DNA from: an uncultured Prevotella sp.
Lineage (GTDB): Bacteria; Bacteroidota; Bacteroidia; Bacteroidales; Bacteroidaceae
Direction of reading: 5' to 3'
Length of the DNA stretch: 64,000 nt
Assembly: GCA_946415755.1 (NCBI GenBank)
Contig: CAMKTS010000007.1
Span: forward strand, 1 to 64,000
Under the pieces are notes generated by a model that had not been told where the DNA came from, searched no databases, and saw only the letters and a list, made by a program, of their open reading frames with translations. This document shows, piece by piece, positions 8,381 through 15,996 of the stretch. A program made the position numbers and the translations under genes. Positions within the stretch are counted from its first letter, which is position 1. The number at the start of each line of letters is the position of its first letter.

Positions 8381-9842
8381 AGCGGCGCACCAGCGACTCC
8401 CACAGATGCGTCTTCTGGCGCAGGACATAAACGGAATAAGCCGTGCTGGCAATGGTCAGCGCGGCTTCTGTTATCCAATAGAGCAATCCAGAAGCCATTA
8501 CCGACACACCCAATGCCATGAAACCGATGGAGGTCTGCACCACCCCATAGCGCGCGACGGCAGAGGTACTACGGTAGCTATACTTCCTGTAGGCATAGCC
8601 GTAAATCATCAGAAGGTCAAACACATGGGCAGCAACAAGGGCAACACCCGTACCGAAGATGCCCCACTGCCTGAAGCCAAAGACGACACAGCCGACAAGC
8701 ACCACATAGTAGGTCGTCTCCAACAGCAGGTACGACATGGAGTAGCCGCGAGCCAGCGTGATATACGCCACGGGGAGCGTCAGCACCTTGAAATACATGG
8801 CCAACACAGCCACCTGCGTCATCGACACCACGGGCAGGAACTCCCGGCTGAACAACATCGGGATAAGCACAGGCAGCATTGTCAGCAGAGCCGCCAGCAT
8901 AGGCGACAACAGCAGCAGCGACACCTCTATCTGTCGGTTGACGGTATCGTTGGAAGCCTGGATATCCTGATTGACAGCGGACAGACGGGGGAAATAGTCG
9001 CTCTCCATAGCCGTAAACACCAGCCCGGCATAGGTTAGCGTAATCATGTAGCCAGTATTGTAGAAGCCTACAGCGTCCAAGCCGTCGTCAACGTTCAGGA
9101 AGGCACGTATCAGCATCTCGGCAGCACTGCCGATGGCTGCAGCCACCACAAAGGCCACGCCCAGCCGAATCATGCCTGCACCGTCGCGCAACTTGGCACG
9201 GTCGAACACCAGCCGCAACGGATAGCAACGGTAGGAGTAGCCGATGGTCAGTAACATGTTAGCCAAGGCCACCAGCACCAAGGCCGGCACCACGCCCGAA
9301 TGTTGAAAATAATAATAGAGCGGCACAGAGATGCCCAACGAGATCAGGGCACCCATCACCTGTATCTTAGCCAGCGAGCCAAGGCGACGGGTGGCCTTCA
9401 GGATGGCCGTCTCCCCCCCCGTAATGGCCAGCAGGGCCACCGAGACGCCCAACATGGCATAGTGTACCGTGTGGTTACCCCACGTAAACGTGATGTCGTT
9501 CAAAAGCGGACTGACAACAACACAAAACACAAATCCCAAGACAGCAGCAATCAGGCTCCACATACGGATAATCTGGATGTTGTAGGCCAGCTTGTCGGGC
9601 TGCTCGTAGATTTCAGAAAGACGTGGGACGGCACCAAACGATATGCCGAGGTTGGTGCTGAGGGCTGAGAAGTTCTGCACAGAAGACATCAGCGATGCAA
9701 ACCCCATACCTCCGACCCCCAGGAGCAAGGCCATGAACTTGTTGCGCACAAGGCCTATCACGATGATAATCCCCTGTACGCTCCCGAAAATGCCTGTGTA
9801 TTTCAGCACATGTCCGTAGCCCTCTTCCTTCTGTTCCTTCAT
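8370..9842 (-). CDS. Wzx-type lipid-linked oligosaccharide flippase
   Basis: A 490-residue polytopic inner membrane protein with about 12-14 hydrophobic helices of the MATE/MOP flippase superfamily. The N-terminus (YTGIFGSVQGIIIVIGLVRN, then the ALLLGVGGMGFASLM helix) is typical of Bacteroidales O-antigen translocases. It would flip undecaprenyl-linked glycan units assembled by the three glycosyltransferases encoded just upstream on the same strand (9930-12903). An 87-base gap separates it from the preceding gene, so it is probably the last gene of that operon. Confidence 0.88.
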   Translation of the reverse strand: MKEQKEEGYGHVLKYTGIFGSVQGIIIVIGLVRNKFMALLLGVGGMGFASLMSSVQNFSALSTNLGISFGAVPRLSEIYEQPDKLAYNIQIIRMWSLIAAVLGFVFCVVVSPLLNDITFTWGNHTVHYAMLGVSVALLAITGGETAILKATRRLGSLAKIQVMGALISLGISVPLYYYFQHSGVVPALVLVALANMLLTIGYSYRCYPLRLVFDRAKLRDGAGMIRLGVAFVVAAAIGSAAEMLIRAFLNVDDGLDAVGFYNTGYMITLTYAGLVFTAMESDYFPRLSAVNQDIQASNDTVNRQIEVSLLLLSPMLAALLTMLPVLIPMLFSREFLPVVSMTQVAVLAMYFKVLTLPVAYITLARGYSMSYLLLETTYYVVLVGCVVFGFRQWGIFGTGVALVAAHVFDLLMIYGYAYRKYSYRSTSAVARYGVVQTSIGFMALGVSVMASGLLYWITEAALTIASTAYSVYVLRQKTHLWESLVRRFRT

Positions 9843-9929
9843 TGTTCTTATAGTAAAGAACGCAAAGTATCGCGTTTTATTACTTTCAAGTCATATTCTT
9901 CTCACAAACGGCAGCACACCCTCTGCTCA

Positions 9930-11081
9930 TCAAGGCAGTGCAGCATACAAATCTTCGTATTGCCGCGCCACTTTCAGGTAGTCATGGTGGCGACGGATAT
10001 ACTCCATGCCCTGCCACTTCAGTTCGGGTACCCGCTCCGGATGCAGCACCAGCTGCTCCAAAGCCTCGCAGACATGCTCATAGTCGGGCAGCACGTTGAC
10101 GATAGGACGGAGTTCCGGTTCCCCCATCAGTTCGTACTGTTCCTCTTCGCCGCCCCCCACGACAACCAGTCCCTTCGACATAGCCAGCAGGGCATTCATG
10201 GCCGGGGTATAACTGTACAACTGGTCTAACAGCACATCGCTCGAATCCAACAGCTGCTGATAGACGGCAAAGGGCAACCCCTCGGCCATCCTCAGTTCCA
10301 CACGGTCGGCATACCTCCCGGCAATGGCCTGGGCAGCCCTCAGCATGATGTCGGTGCCCTTATAGGCACTGCGCCCCTTGCTGATGCCGATAAAGATGCG
10401 AAGTTTCCCCGAAGGAGTCTGTGGAGGCACTGTCTCTGAAGGACGAAGAGCCTGGGAGGAAGTTGTCGCTGCCTGCCGGACAGGTGCCGTCGTTGCCTGC
10501 CTGACAGGGAATGGGATGAAGTGCGTCTTCTGCGGAAAGCACGGTGCATAGCATACGTGATACTCGTAGAGTCCCGTCACGATGGCATCACAGTCAGCTG
10601 CTATCATCTTGTTCAGCCTCTCCTTGGCGGTGTGTAGCCAGTCGCGCCGCTCTTTCATGGCCTCCTCGTCTGTGCGCAGCTCGCTACCTATATTGAAGTC
10701 GCTGTATCGCAAGGGCTTGTCTGTCACACAGGTATTCACCCAATACCAGTCCATGCCGAAGCCGCCAAGCACCACGTGACGGTTGTGCCGCCGCAGCCAG
10801 CGGTAGAAGAATCCCAGCCGCTCTGCCTTCAGCTCGAAGAACATGGGATTGATGAGCTGTACCACATCATATCCCCGCATGCTGGGCAACAGTGCCAGCA
10901 GGCGCAGCATGAGCCGGATGCCCCCTGCCTTTCCTGGTATGCGTGCTACGTTGATGTCGCGCGGATAGTCTTTCCAGAAGTCTCCGTTCGACATCACGGT
11001 CACCTCATGTCCCAGCATCCTCAGTCCCTCTGCCAGGGTGGCATGCACGTTGCTGTATTCTCCTACGAGCAGTATCCTCAT
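9930..11081 (-). CDS. Glycosyltransferase, GT4-like (GT-B fold)
   Basis: A 383-residue cytoplasmic or membrane-peripheral transferase. The N-terminus MRILLVGEYSNVHATLAEGLRMLG is the acceptor-side Rossmann fold of GT-B enzymes. The C-terminal half has IGISKGRSAYKGTDIMLRAA and a nucleotide-sugar site around SYTPAMNALLAMSKGLVVVGGG. Between the domains (about residues 190-225) lies a low-complexity insert PVRQATTAPVRQAATTS made by a tandem 24-bp duplication. The start ATG overlaps the stop of the upstream gene by four bases (ATGA), so the two are translationally coupled. Sugar specificity is unknown. Confidence 0.85.
   Translation of the reverse strand: MRILLVGEYSNVHATLAEGLRMLGHEVTVMSNGDFWKDYPRDINVARIPGKAGGIRLMLRLLALLPSMRGYDVVQLINPMFFELKAERLGFFYRWLRRHNRHVVLGGFGMDWYWVNTCVTDKPLRYSDFNIGSELRTDEEAMKERRDWLHTAKERLNKMIAADCDAIVTGLYEYHVCYAPCFPQKTHFIPFPVRQATTAPVRQAATTSSQALRPSETVPPQTPSGKLRIFIGISKGRSAYKGTDIMLRAAQAIAGRYADRVELRMAEGLPFAVYQQLLDSSDVLLDQLYSYTPAMNALLAMSKGLVVVGGGEEEQYELMGEPELRPIVNVLPDYEHVCEALEQLVLHPERVPELKWQGMEYIRRHHDYLKVARQYEDLYAALP
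10461..10508 (-). repeat. Tandem 24-bp duplication inside a glycosyltransferase gene
   Basis: Units 10461-10484 and 10485-10508 agree at 19 of 24 positions. Each encodes a version of PVRQATTA. The unit length is a multiple of three, so the frame is kept. Confidence 0.7.
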
Positions 11082-12079
11082 CGTTCCTTCTTCAACAGTG
11101 GCAGGGTATGCAACAGTACGGAGCGTCCGAAGCTGGTAGCCGTCATCTTCCTGAACCAGCGGTATTTGGCCGAATAGTCACGGTCGGGCAAAGGGAAGAG
11201 TCCCTCGTTGTACAGCTCCTCGATGCGTTCGTCCAGTACCTTGCGCGAGCGTGTCAGCACAATGGTATTGTATAGGTAGTCCATCGTCAGTTGTGCCACC
11301 CGTCGCTGCATGGCCACCTTGTCGGCAGCAGGCAGCCGGTCTGTCAACTGGTTCAGGTGCCTGATGACGCTGATGGTATCTCCCAACCGTTTCTCCTTGC
11401 TGGCATCGTCGCTCTGATGTACGGCCGATGTTGGGCGCTGGCGGTAATAGTAGGCCCTGGCATCCGTGGAGCATACCACCTCGGCCCTGAGCAGCAGCTG
11501 CGGCGTAAACTCCTCATCCTCGCCGTAGCAGATGTCGGGCGTAAAGGCAAGCTGTCCCCTGATGCTTCTCCGAAACAGGCAGCACCACACCGCCCCCCGC
11601 AGGTTATGGTTGCGCAGATAGTCCGTGCCGCTCATCTTCCCGCCGTCACTGAACGAGTTCTGCCGGTGACTGCCGGCGCGGGTGAAGTCGAAGAGCACCA
11701 GGTCGATGTCTGCGTCACGCCTCACCATGTCAAGACAATGCTCGTAGGGAATCTTCAGCAGATAGTCGTCGCCGTCCACAATCTGCACATACCTTCCCGT
11801 AGCCATCTGCAGCCCTGTGTTGCGCGCCACGCTCACCCCGGCATTCTTCTGTCGCACGTAGATGATTTCCTCGCCATACTGCATCAGTCCGTTCATGGGG
11901 CTTACCTCCGAGCCATCGTCCACCACGATGATCTCCCTCCCCCCAGGATCCAACGAGAGTGCCCTGATGCTGTTGATACACTCACACAGCATCTGCACCG
12001 GCAGGTTGTAATAGGTGATGACAAAGCTTACCAGCGGCTGGGATTTTTGAATCGATGCAAGAGTTTGTTCGTTTTGCAT
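11078..12079 (-). CDS. Glycosyltransferase family 2 (GT-A fold)
   Basis: A 333-residue GT2 enzyme. The fold opens with PLVSFVITYYNLPVQML. Motifs visible are EIIVVDDGS (nucleotide binding), NAGVSVARNTGLQMATG, and the metal-binding DGDDYL. The C-terminal part (EEFTPQLLLRAEV) fits an inverting sugar transferase acting on a lipid-linked acceptor. It overlaps the upstream GT2 gene by 52 bases and the downstream GT4 gene by four, so the three are one operon. The 52-base overlap suggests the real start may be slightly downstream, but no better Met is close. Confidence 0.9.
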   Translation of the reverse strand: MQNEQTLASIQKSQPLVSFVITYYNLPVQMLCECINSIRALSLDPGGREIIVVDDGSEVSPMNGLMQYGEEIIYVRQKNAGVSVARNTGLQMATGRYVQIVDGDDYLLKIPYEHCLDMVRRDADIDLVLFDFTRAGSHRQNSFSDGGKMSGTDYLRNHNLRGAVWCCLFRRSIRGQLAFTPDICYGEDEEFTPQLLLRAEVVCSTDARAYYYRQRPTSAVHQSDDASKEKRLGDTISVIRHLNQLTDRLPAADKVAMQRRVAQLTMDYLYNTIVLTRSRKVLDERIEELYNEGLFPLPDRDYSAKYRWFRKMTATSFGRSVLLHTLPLLKKER

Positions 12080-12903
12080 AATATATTTATACCCAATATG
12101 TTATTAGCCAATGCCTTAAGTTTTTTGCGCCCACTGAAAGCCGCCGCATCCACCCTTCTTGTCGACAGCACGGCGGGCCTTCCCGTCAGTTCGCAGACAT
12201 CCATCTGGATGTTCAGCAGATACAGATAGTAATCGTCGCTGACGGGCATCCCGCTACACAGGTGGGCCTCCAGCAGCTGTGCCAGGCCGTTGCCGTCGGC
12301 CGTCGCCGTGATGCCTTCCGGATTATAGCAATAGTGGTAGGCTCCGTGGCTGGTAGTTCCGATGCGGCGTGCCTTCTTCAGCAGCTGCGGCAGCGTATAC
12401 ACATCCTCGAAAATCTTGCCTTTCGGATAGCGGATGCCATCAAACAGCCCCCGCCGGTAAATCTTGTTCCAGGCATAGGTGTGGCAGTAGGCCCGCTCCT
12501 TGAGCCAGTAGTCCTCATAGCGTTCATACGTCCGCTCCCCGGGTGTCAGCCTGCCGTCGATGGCATATTCCAGCAGGTCGGCCTCCCCTATCCTTTCCAG
12601 CAGCGGGGCGTAGGTGCCTTCTGCCAGATAGTCGTCGCTGTCTACAAAGGTGACATACTCGCCCCGTGCCACGTCGAGTCCCGCATTGCGGGCATCGCTC
12701 AGTCCACCGTTCTGCTTGTGAATCACCCGGATGCGGTGGTCTCTCTCCGCCCATTCGTCGCACAGCAGCCCGCAGCGGTCGGGCGAGCCGTCATCTACCA
12801 ATATCACCTCCATGTCGTCAACCTTCTGGTTGACAACACTACCGATGCAACGCTCCAGCGTAGCCTCGACGCGATAGACGGGTATGATGACTGTCAGTTT
12901 CAT
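12028..12903 (-). CDS. Glycosyltransferase family 2, first gene of the operon
   Basis: A 291-residue GT2 enzyme: MKLTVIIPVYRVEATLERCI, then VILVDDGSPDRCG, the NGGLSDARNAGLD acceptor loop and the DxD-type VDSDDYL. The C-terminal half, with NKIYRRGLF and KGKIFEDVYTLPQLL, resembles Bacteroides and Streptococcus capsule transferases. A TAACTTTG box lies on the minus strand at 12917-12924, but no TTTG partner is at the right spacing, so the promoter is uncertain. It is divergent from the capD-like gene at 13060. Confidence 0.9.
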   Translation of the reverse strand: MKLTVIIPVYRVEATLERCIGSVVNQKVDDMEVILVDDGSPDRCGLLCDEWAERDHRIRVIHKQNGGLSDARNAGLDVARGEYVTFVDSDDYLAEGTYAPLLERIGEADLLEYAIDGRLTPGERTYERYEDYWLKERAYCHTYAWNKIYRRGLFDGIRYPKGKIFEDVYTLPQLLKKARRIGTTSHGAYHYCYNPEGITATADGNGLAQLLEAHLCSGMPVSDDYYLYLLNIQMDVCELTGRPAVLSTRRVDAAAFSGRKKLKALANNILGINILCKTNKLLHRFKNPSRW

Positions 12904-12964
12904 CTTCGTTAGTCGGCAAAGTTACGAAGAAAATCTGGATTGGTAGCATTTTTTGACGTTTTTT

Positions 12965-12996
12965 TTTGGAAGTATGGAAAGAAATGCGTACTTTTG
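12965..12996 (+). promoter_or_regulatory. Promoter of the capD-like gene
   Basis: TTTG (12965-12968), 20-bp spacer, TACTTTTG (12989-12996). The transcript would start near 13002, so the open frame upstream of 13060 is not translated. Confidence 0.82.
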
Positions 12997-13059
12997 TCGC
13001 GCAAAACAGGAGATTGCTCTTTTAAAGAGCTGATTAGAAGGAAAGAAAAAAAGGAAAAG

Positions 13060-15096
13060 ATGGCCGGAAAAGTGCAACATACCAAGCGTTTGAGGAATCC
13101 GTTTGACAAATTACTGAATTGGTATTTTTCAAAAAACTCACTACCTTATTGGTGTATACTGTTCATTGACTGTATCTCTATCGTCTTCAGCGGACTGCTG
13201 ACCTACTGGTTGTTCAACAATGCCCGTCTGCTGGCCCACAACCTGTTCCCCGTTGTCAACTCGCTCATCGTCTTTGTCCTCCTGAGCCTGCCGGGCTTCA
13301 AGCTGTTCCACACCTATTCGGGCTTCATGCGCTATTCCAGCTTTGTCGACCTGATGCGTGTGGTCTATGGCAATGCCCTTTCGCTCGTCCTGGTGCTCAT
13401 CGCCGACTACGCCTTCTGCTACCTTCCCAGCGAGTGGTTTGCCAAATTCAGCACCACCGCCATCTTCCTCACCTACATACTGGCCACGCTGTCGATGTGG
13501 GCCCTCCGCGTGTTTGTCAAGACGCTCTACGACGTGGCGTTCTCCAATTCCAGGGCCATGCGCATCCTCATCTACGGAGCCATGACCGGCGGCATCGGGC
13601 TGGCCAAGAGCATCATCGCCCAGCGTCCGCGCAAGTATGTGGTCAAGGGTTTCATCTCCCACAACCCCAAGAACCGGCAGCACGAGCTGATGGGCGAGAA
13701 GGTCTACTCCGTCGACGACGATATTGCCGACATCATCCACAAGAACGACATCGATGCCGTCATCGTAACGCCCTACCGCACCAAGGAGTTCCGTAACAAC
13801 CAGGAGATACAAGACAAGATTATCGGTGCCGGTGCCAAGATCCTGATGGCGCAGAGTGCCATTGAAATCAATCCCAGCGACGACCCTGAGGAGGCCGTCG
13901 ACTACACCGACCTCCACATCCGCGAGGTGTCGGTCGAGGAGCTGCTGCCGCGCTCTGAGATTCGTGTCGACATTAAGTCGCTCGAAGAGGTGCTCACCGG
14001 CCAGCGTGTGCTCATCACGGGCAGCGCAGGCTCCATCGGCTCCGAGATAGTGCGCCAGGTGGCCCTGTTCAAGCCCGCTGCCATGATGCTCATCGATCAG
14101 GCCGAGACCCCCGAGCACGACATCCGTCTGATGATGCAGCGCGAGTTCGGCGACATCGATGCCCAGACGGTGGTGACCAGCATCTGCAAGCAAGACCGCA
14201 TGGAGCAGATCTTCTCCACCTTCAAGCCCGACTACGTGTTCCACGCCGCCGCCTACAAGCACGTGCCGATGATGGAGGACAACCCCAGCGAGGCCGTTCA
14301 GAACAACGTCTACGGCACGAAAGTCTTGGCTGACCTCTCCGTGAAGTACGGTGTCAAGAAGTTCGTCATGGTATCCACCGACAAGGCCGTCAACCCCACC
14401 AATGTCATGGGCTGCTCGAAGCGCATCTGTGAGATCTACGTGCAGAGCCTCGACCAGGCCATCAAGGAGCGCCGTGTCATCAACCACCTGCAATCGCTCA
14501 CCAACAAGGAGAGCTTCATCACCGCCTCTCAGCTTAGCGGCCCCACGGCGCGCACGCAGTTCGTCACCACGCGCTTCGGCAATGTGCTGGGCTCTAACGG
14601 CTCCGTCATCCCCCTGTTCCGCGAGCAGATCAAGAACGGCGGCCCCGTCACCGTCACCGACGAGCGCATCGTGCGCTTCTTCATGCTCATCCCCGAGGCC
14701 TGCAAGCTGGTGCTCGAAGCCGGTACGAAGGGCAACGGCGGCGAAATCTTCGTGTTCGACATGGGCAAGCCCGTCAGGATAGTCGACCTTGCCACCCGTA
14801 TGATCAAGCTGTCGGGAGCCAAGAATGTCGAAGTCAAGTTCACCGGTCTGCGCCCTGGCGAGAAGCTCTATGAGGAGGTGCTCAACGAGCTGGAGGGCAC
14901 CAAGCCCACCTTCCATGAGAAGATTCGCATTGCCGAGGTTCGCGCGTACGACTACGATGCCGTATGCCGTCAAATCGACGAGCTGATAGCCATCTCCCAG
15001 CGTTACGACGATATGGCCACCGTAGCCAAGATGAAGGAGATTGTGCCGGAGTACAAGTCGAACAATTCCATTTACGAGAAGCTCGACGGCCGTTAG
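13060..15096 (+). CDS. Membrane nucleoside-diphosphate-sugar 4,6-dehydratase, CapD/FlaA1/WbpM family
   Basis: A 678-residue inner membrane enzyme that converts UDP-GlcNAc-type sugars to 4-keto-6-deoxy intermediates for surface glycans. Four hydrophobic helices occupy about residues 25-150. A first Rossmann domain follows (MRILIYGAMTGGIGLAKSI), then the catalytic SDR domain with TGSAGSIGSEIVRQ (NAD site). The active site reads VSTDKAVNPTNVMGCSKR, with Lys in place of the Tyr seen in ordinary SDRs, as in FlaA1/PglF relatives. ATG 13060 has a purine-rich AAGGAAAAG just upstream and is the first start after the promoter. It serves the adjacent glycosyltransferase operon. Confidence 0.93.
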   Translation: MAGKVQHTKRLRNPFDKLLNWYFSKNSLPYWCILFIDCISIVFSGLLTYWLFNNARLLAHNLFPVVNSLIVFVLLSLPGFKLFHTYSGFMRYSSFVDLMRVVYGNALSLVLVLIADYAFCYLPSEWFAKFSTTAIFLTYILATLSMWALRVFVKTLYDVAFSNSRAMRILIYGAMTGGIGLAKSIIAQRPRKYVVKGFISHNPKNRQHELMGEKVYSVDDDIADIIHKNDIDAVIVTPYRTKEFRNNQEIQDKIIGAGAKILMAQSAIEINPSDDPEEAVDYTDLHIREVSVEELLPRSEIRVDIKSLEEVLTGQRVLITGSAGSIGSEIVRQVALFKPAAMMLIDQAETPEHDIRLMMQREFGDIDAQTVVTSICKQDRMEQIFSTFKPDYVFHAAAYKHVPMMEDNPSEAVQNNVYGTKVLADLSVKYGVKKFVMVSTDKAVNPTNVMGCSKRICEIYVQSLDQAIKERRVINHLQSLTNKESFITASQLSGPTARTQFVTTRFGNVLGSNGSVIPLFREQIKNGGPVTVTDERIVRFFMLIPEACKLVLEAGTKGNGGEIFVFDMGKPVRIVDLATRMIKLSGAKNVEVKFTGLRPGEKLYEEVLNELEGTKPTFHEKIRIAEVRAYDYDAVCRQIDELIAISQRYDDMATVAKMKEIVPEYKSNNSIYEKLDGR

Positions 15097-15907
15097 TCGC
15101 CCCTCCCCCCACCTTCTGTCCTATTTTGTGATTTGCCACGCCCACCAACAGGTTAAAGTAGCGTTTCGTGTAGTTTAGGCTGATGTCGGTAGCGATGTCT
15201 GCCTGTAGTCGCGGTGTGAGCATATACGATGCCCCCAGATCCAGCCAGTTCTGGTGGCCATATGTCGAGTTGTAGTTGTACTGCTCGGCCATCAGCGCCA
15301 GTTTGTCGTTCAGCTGGAAGGTAAGGCACGCCCCCCAGAACGCTATGGGCTTTGCGCTGTCGAGCCATACGAGGTCGGCCTCATAGTTCAGCGTGAGCCA
15401 CGATGCCAGCTCGTTCTGGAAGAGCAGTCCCATCTGCGCGCCCCACTCTTCTGGCATGAATTCGGCACTGCTGCCGCCGGGTATCACCACATTGCCCAGC
15501 AGCGCCACGGCAGGCATGGCCTTCCATCCGTCATACAGTCTCACCTTTGTGCCTACAGCCACGTTAGCCAATCCGATGACGTGGTATCCCTCCATGCTGC
15601 AGGTCAGGTAGTCAGCCTGCAGTCGCAGCTCGGCCTGCTTCGAGATGCCCCATCGCAGCAGCGTCTCGTTCAGCATCCATGTCGTAGAGGCCGTCTCCTC
15701 CAGCCTCGAGCGTTCGTAGCCCACGCCTGTTTCCCATTGCAGCCGTCCTTTCTCCACCACGTCCGTACCCGTTGTGGCTCCCGGTCTGTCGGCGCTGAAT
15801 CCAACCTCGCCGTTCTGTGCCGTTGCCGTCAGTGAGAGCATGGCCGCCAGCATGGCCGCAGCCCATTTTCTGCAGCGCCATTCCGTCAGTATTTTCTTCC
15901 GTTCCAT
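14882..15907 (-). CDS. Outer membrane transporter-like protein, 3' end frameshifted into capD antisense
   Basis: A signal peptide (MERKKILTEW to LTATAQ, about 31 residues) is followed by ~230 residues of beta-barrel pattern: FSADRPGATTGTDVVEKG, ETGVGYERS, and QADIATDISLNYTKRYF. These resemble small uncharacterised Bacteroidetes outer membrane proteins (MetA-pathway/phenol-transporter-like). After LLVGVA the frame reads NHKIGQK and then ~75 basic residues antisense to capD. In the neighbouring frame the same bases read WQITK and a stop at 15121-15123, a normal barrel ending. The likely original gene is therefore 15121-15907, with a small indel near 15135-15142. Confidence 0.6.
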   Translation of the reverse strand: MERKKILTEWRCRKWAAAMLAAMLSLTATAQNGEVGFSADRPGATTGTDVVEKGRLQWETGVGYERSRLEETASTTWMLNETLLRWGISKQAELRLQADYLTCSMEGYHVIGLANVAVGTKVRLYDGWKAMPAVALLGNVVIPGGSSAEFMPEEWGAQMGLLFQNELASWLTLNYEADLVWLDSAKPIAFWGACLTFQLNDKLALMAEQYNYNSTYGHQNWLDLGASYMLTPRLQADIATDISLNYTKRYFNLLVGVANHKIGQKVGGGATNGRRASRKWNCSTCTPAQSPSSWLRWPYRRNAGRWLSARRFDGIRHRSRTREPRQCESSHGRWAWCPPAR

Positions 15908-15996
15908 TGATGAGTATATGCTTTAATCGGCACAAATTTAGCAATATTTTTCCTGATATCCGTCCTGCCAAGAGTTAAAATGTGGTAAATAAAACG

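Noticed and set aside
12917..12924. TAACTTTG box as a full promoter for the GT2 operon
   Set aside because: No TTTG lies 19-21 bases upstream, so it was not listed as a supported promoter.
12940..13059. 40-codon N-terminal extension of the capD-like protein
   Set aside because: The promoter at 12965-12996 lies within it.
13141..14973. 610-codon open frame antisense to the capD-like gene
   Set aside because: The opposite strand encodes a protein with clear dehydratase motifs. The antisense frame has repetitive His/Asp/Gly/Leu composition typical of shadow frames in GC-rich genes.
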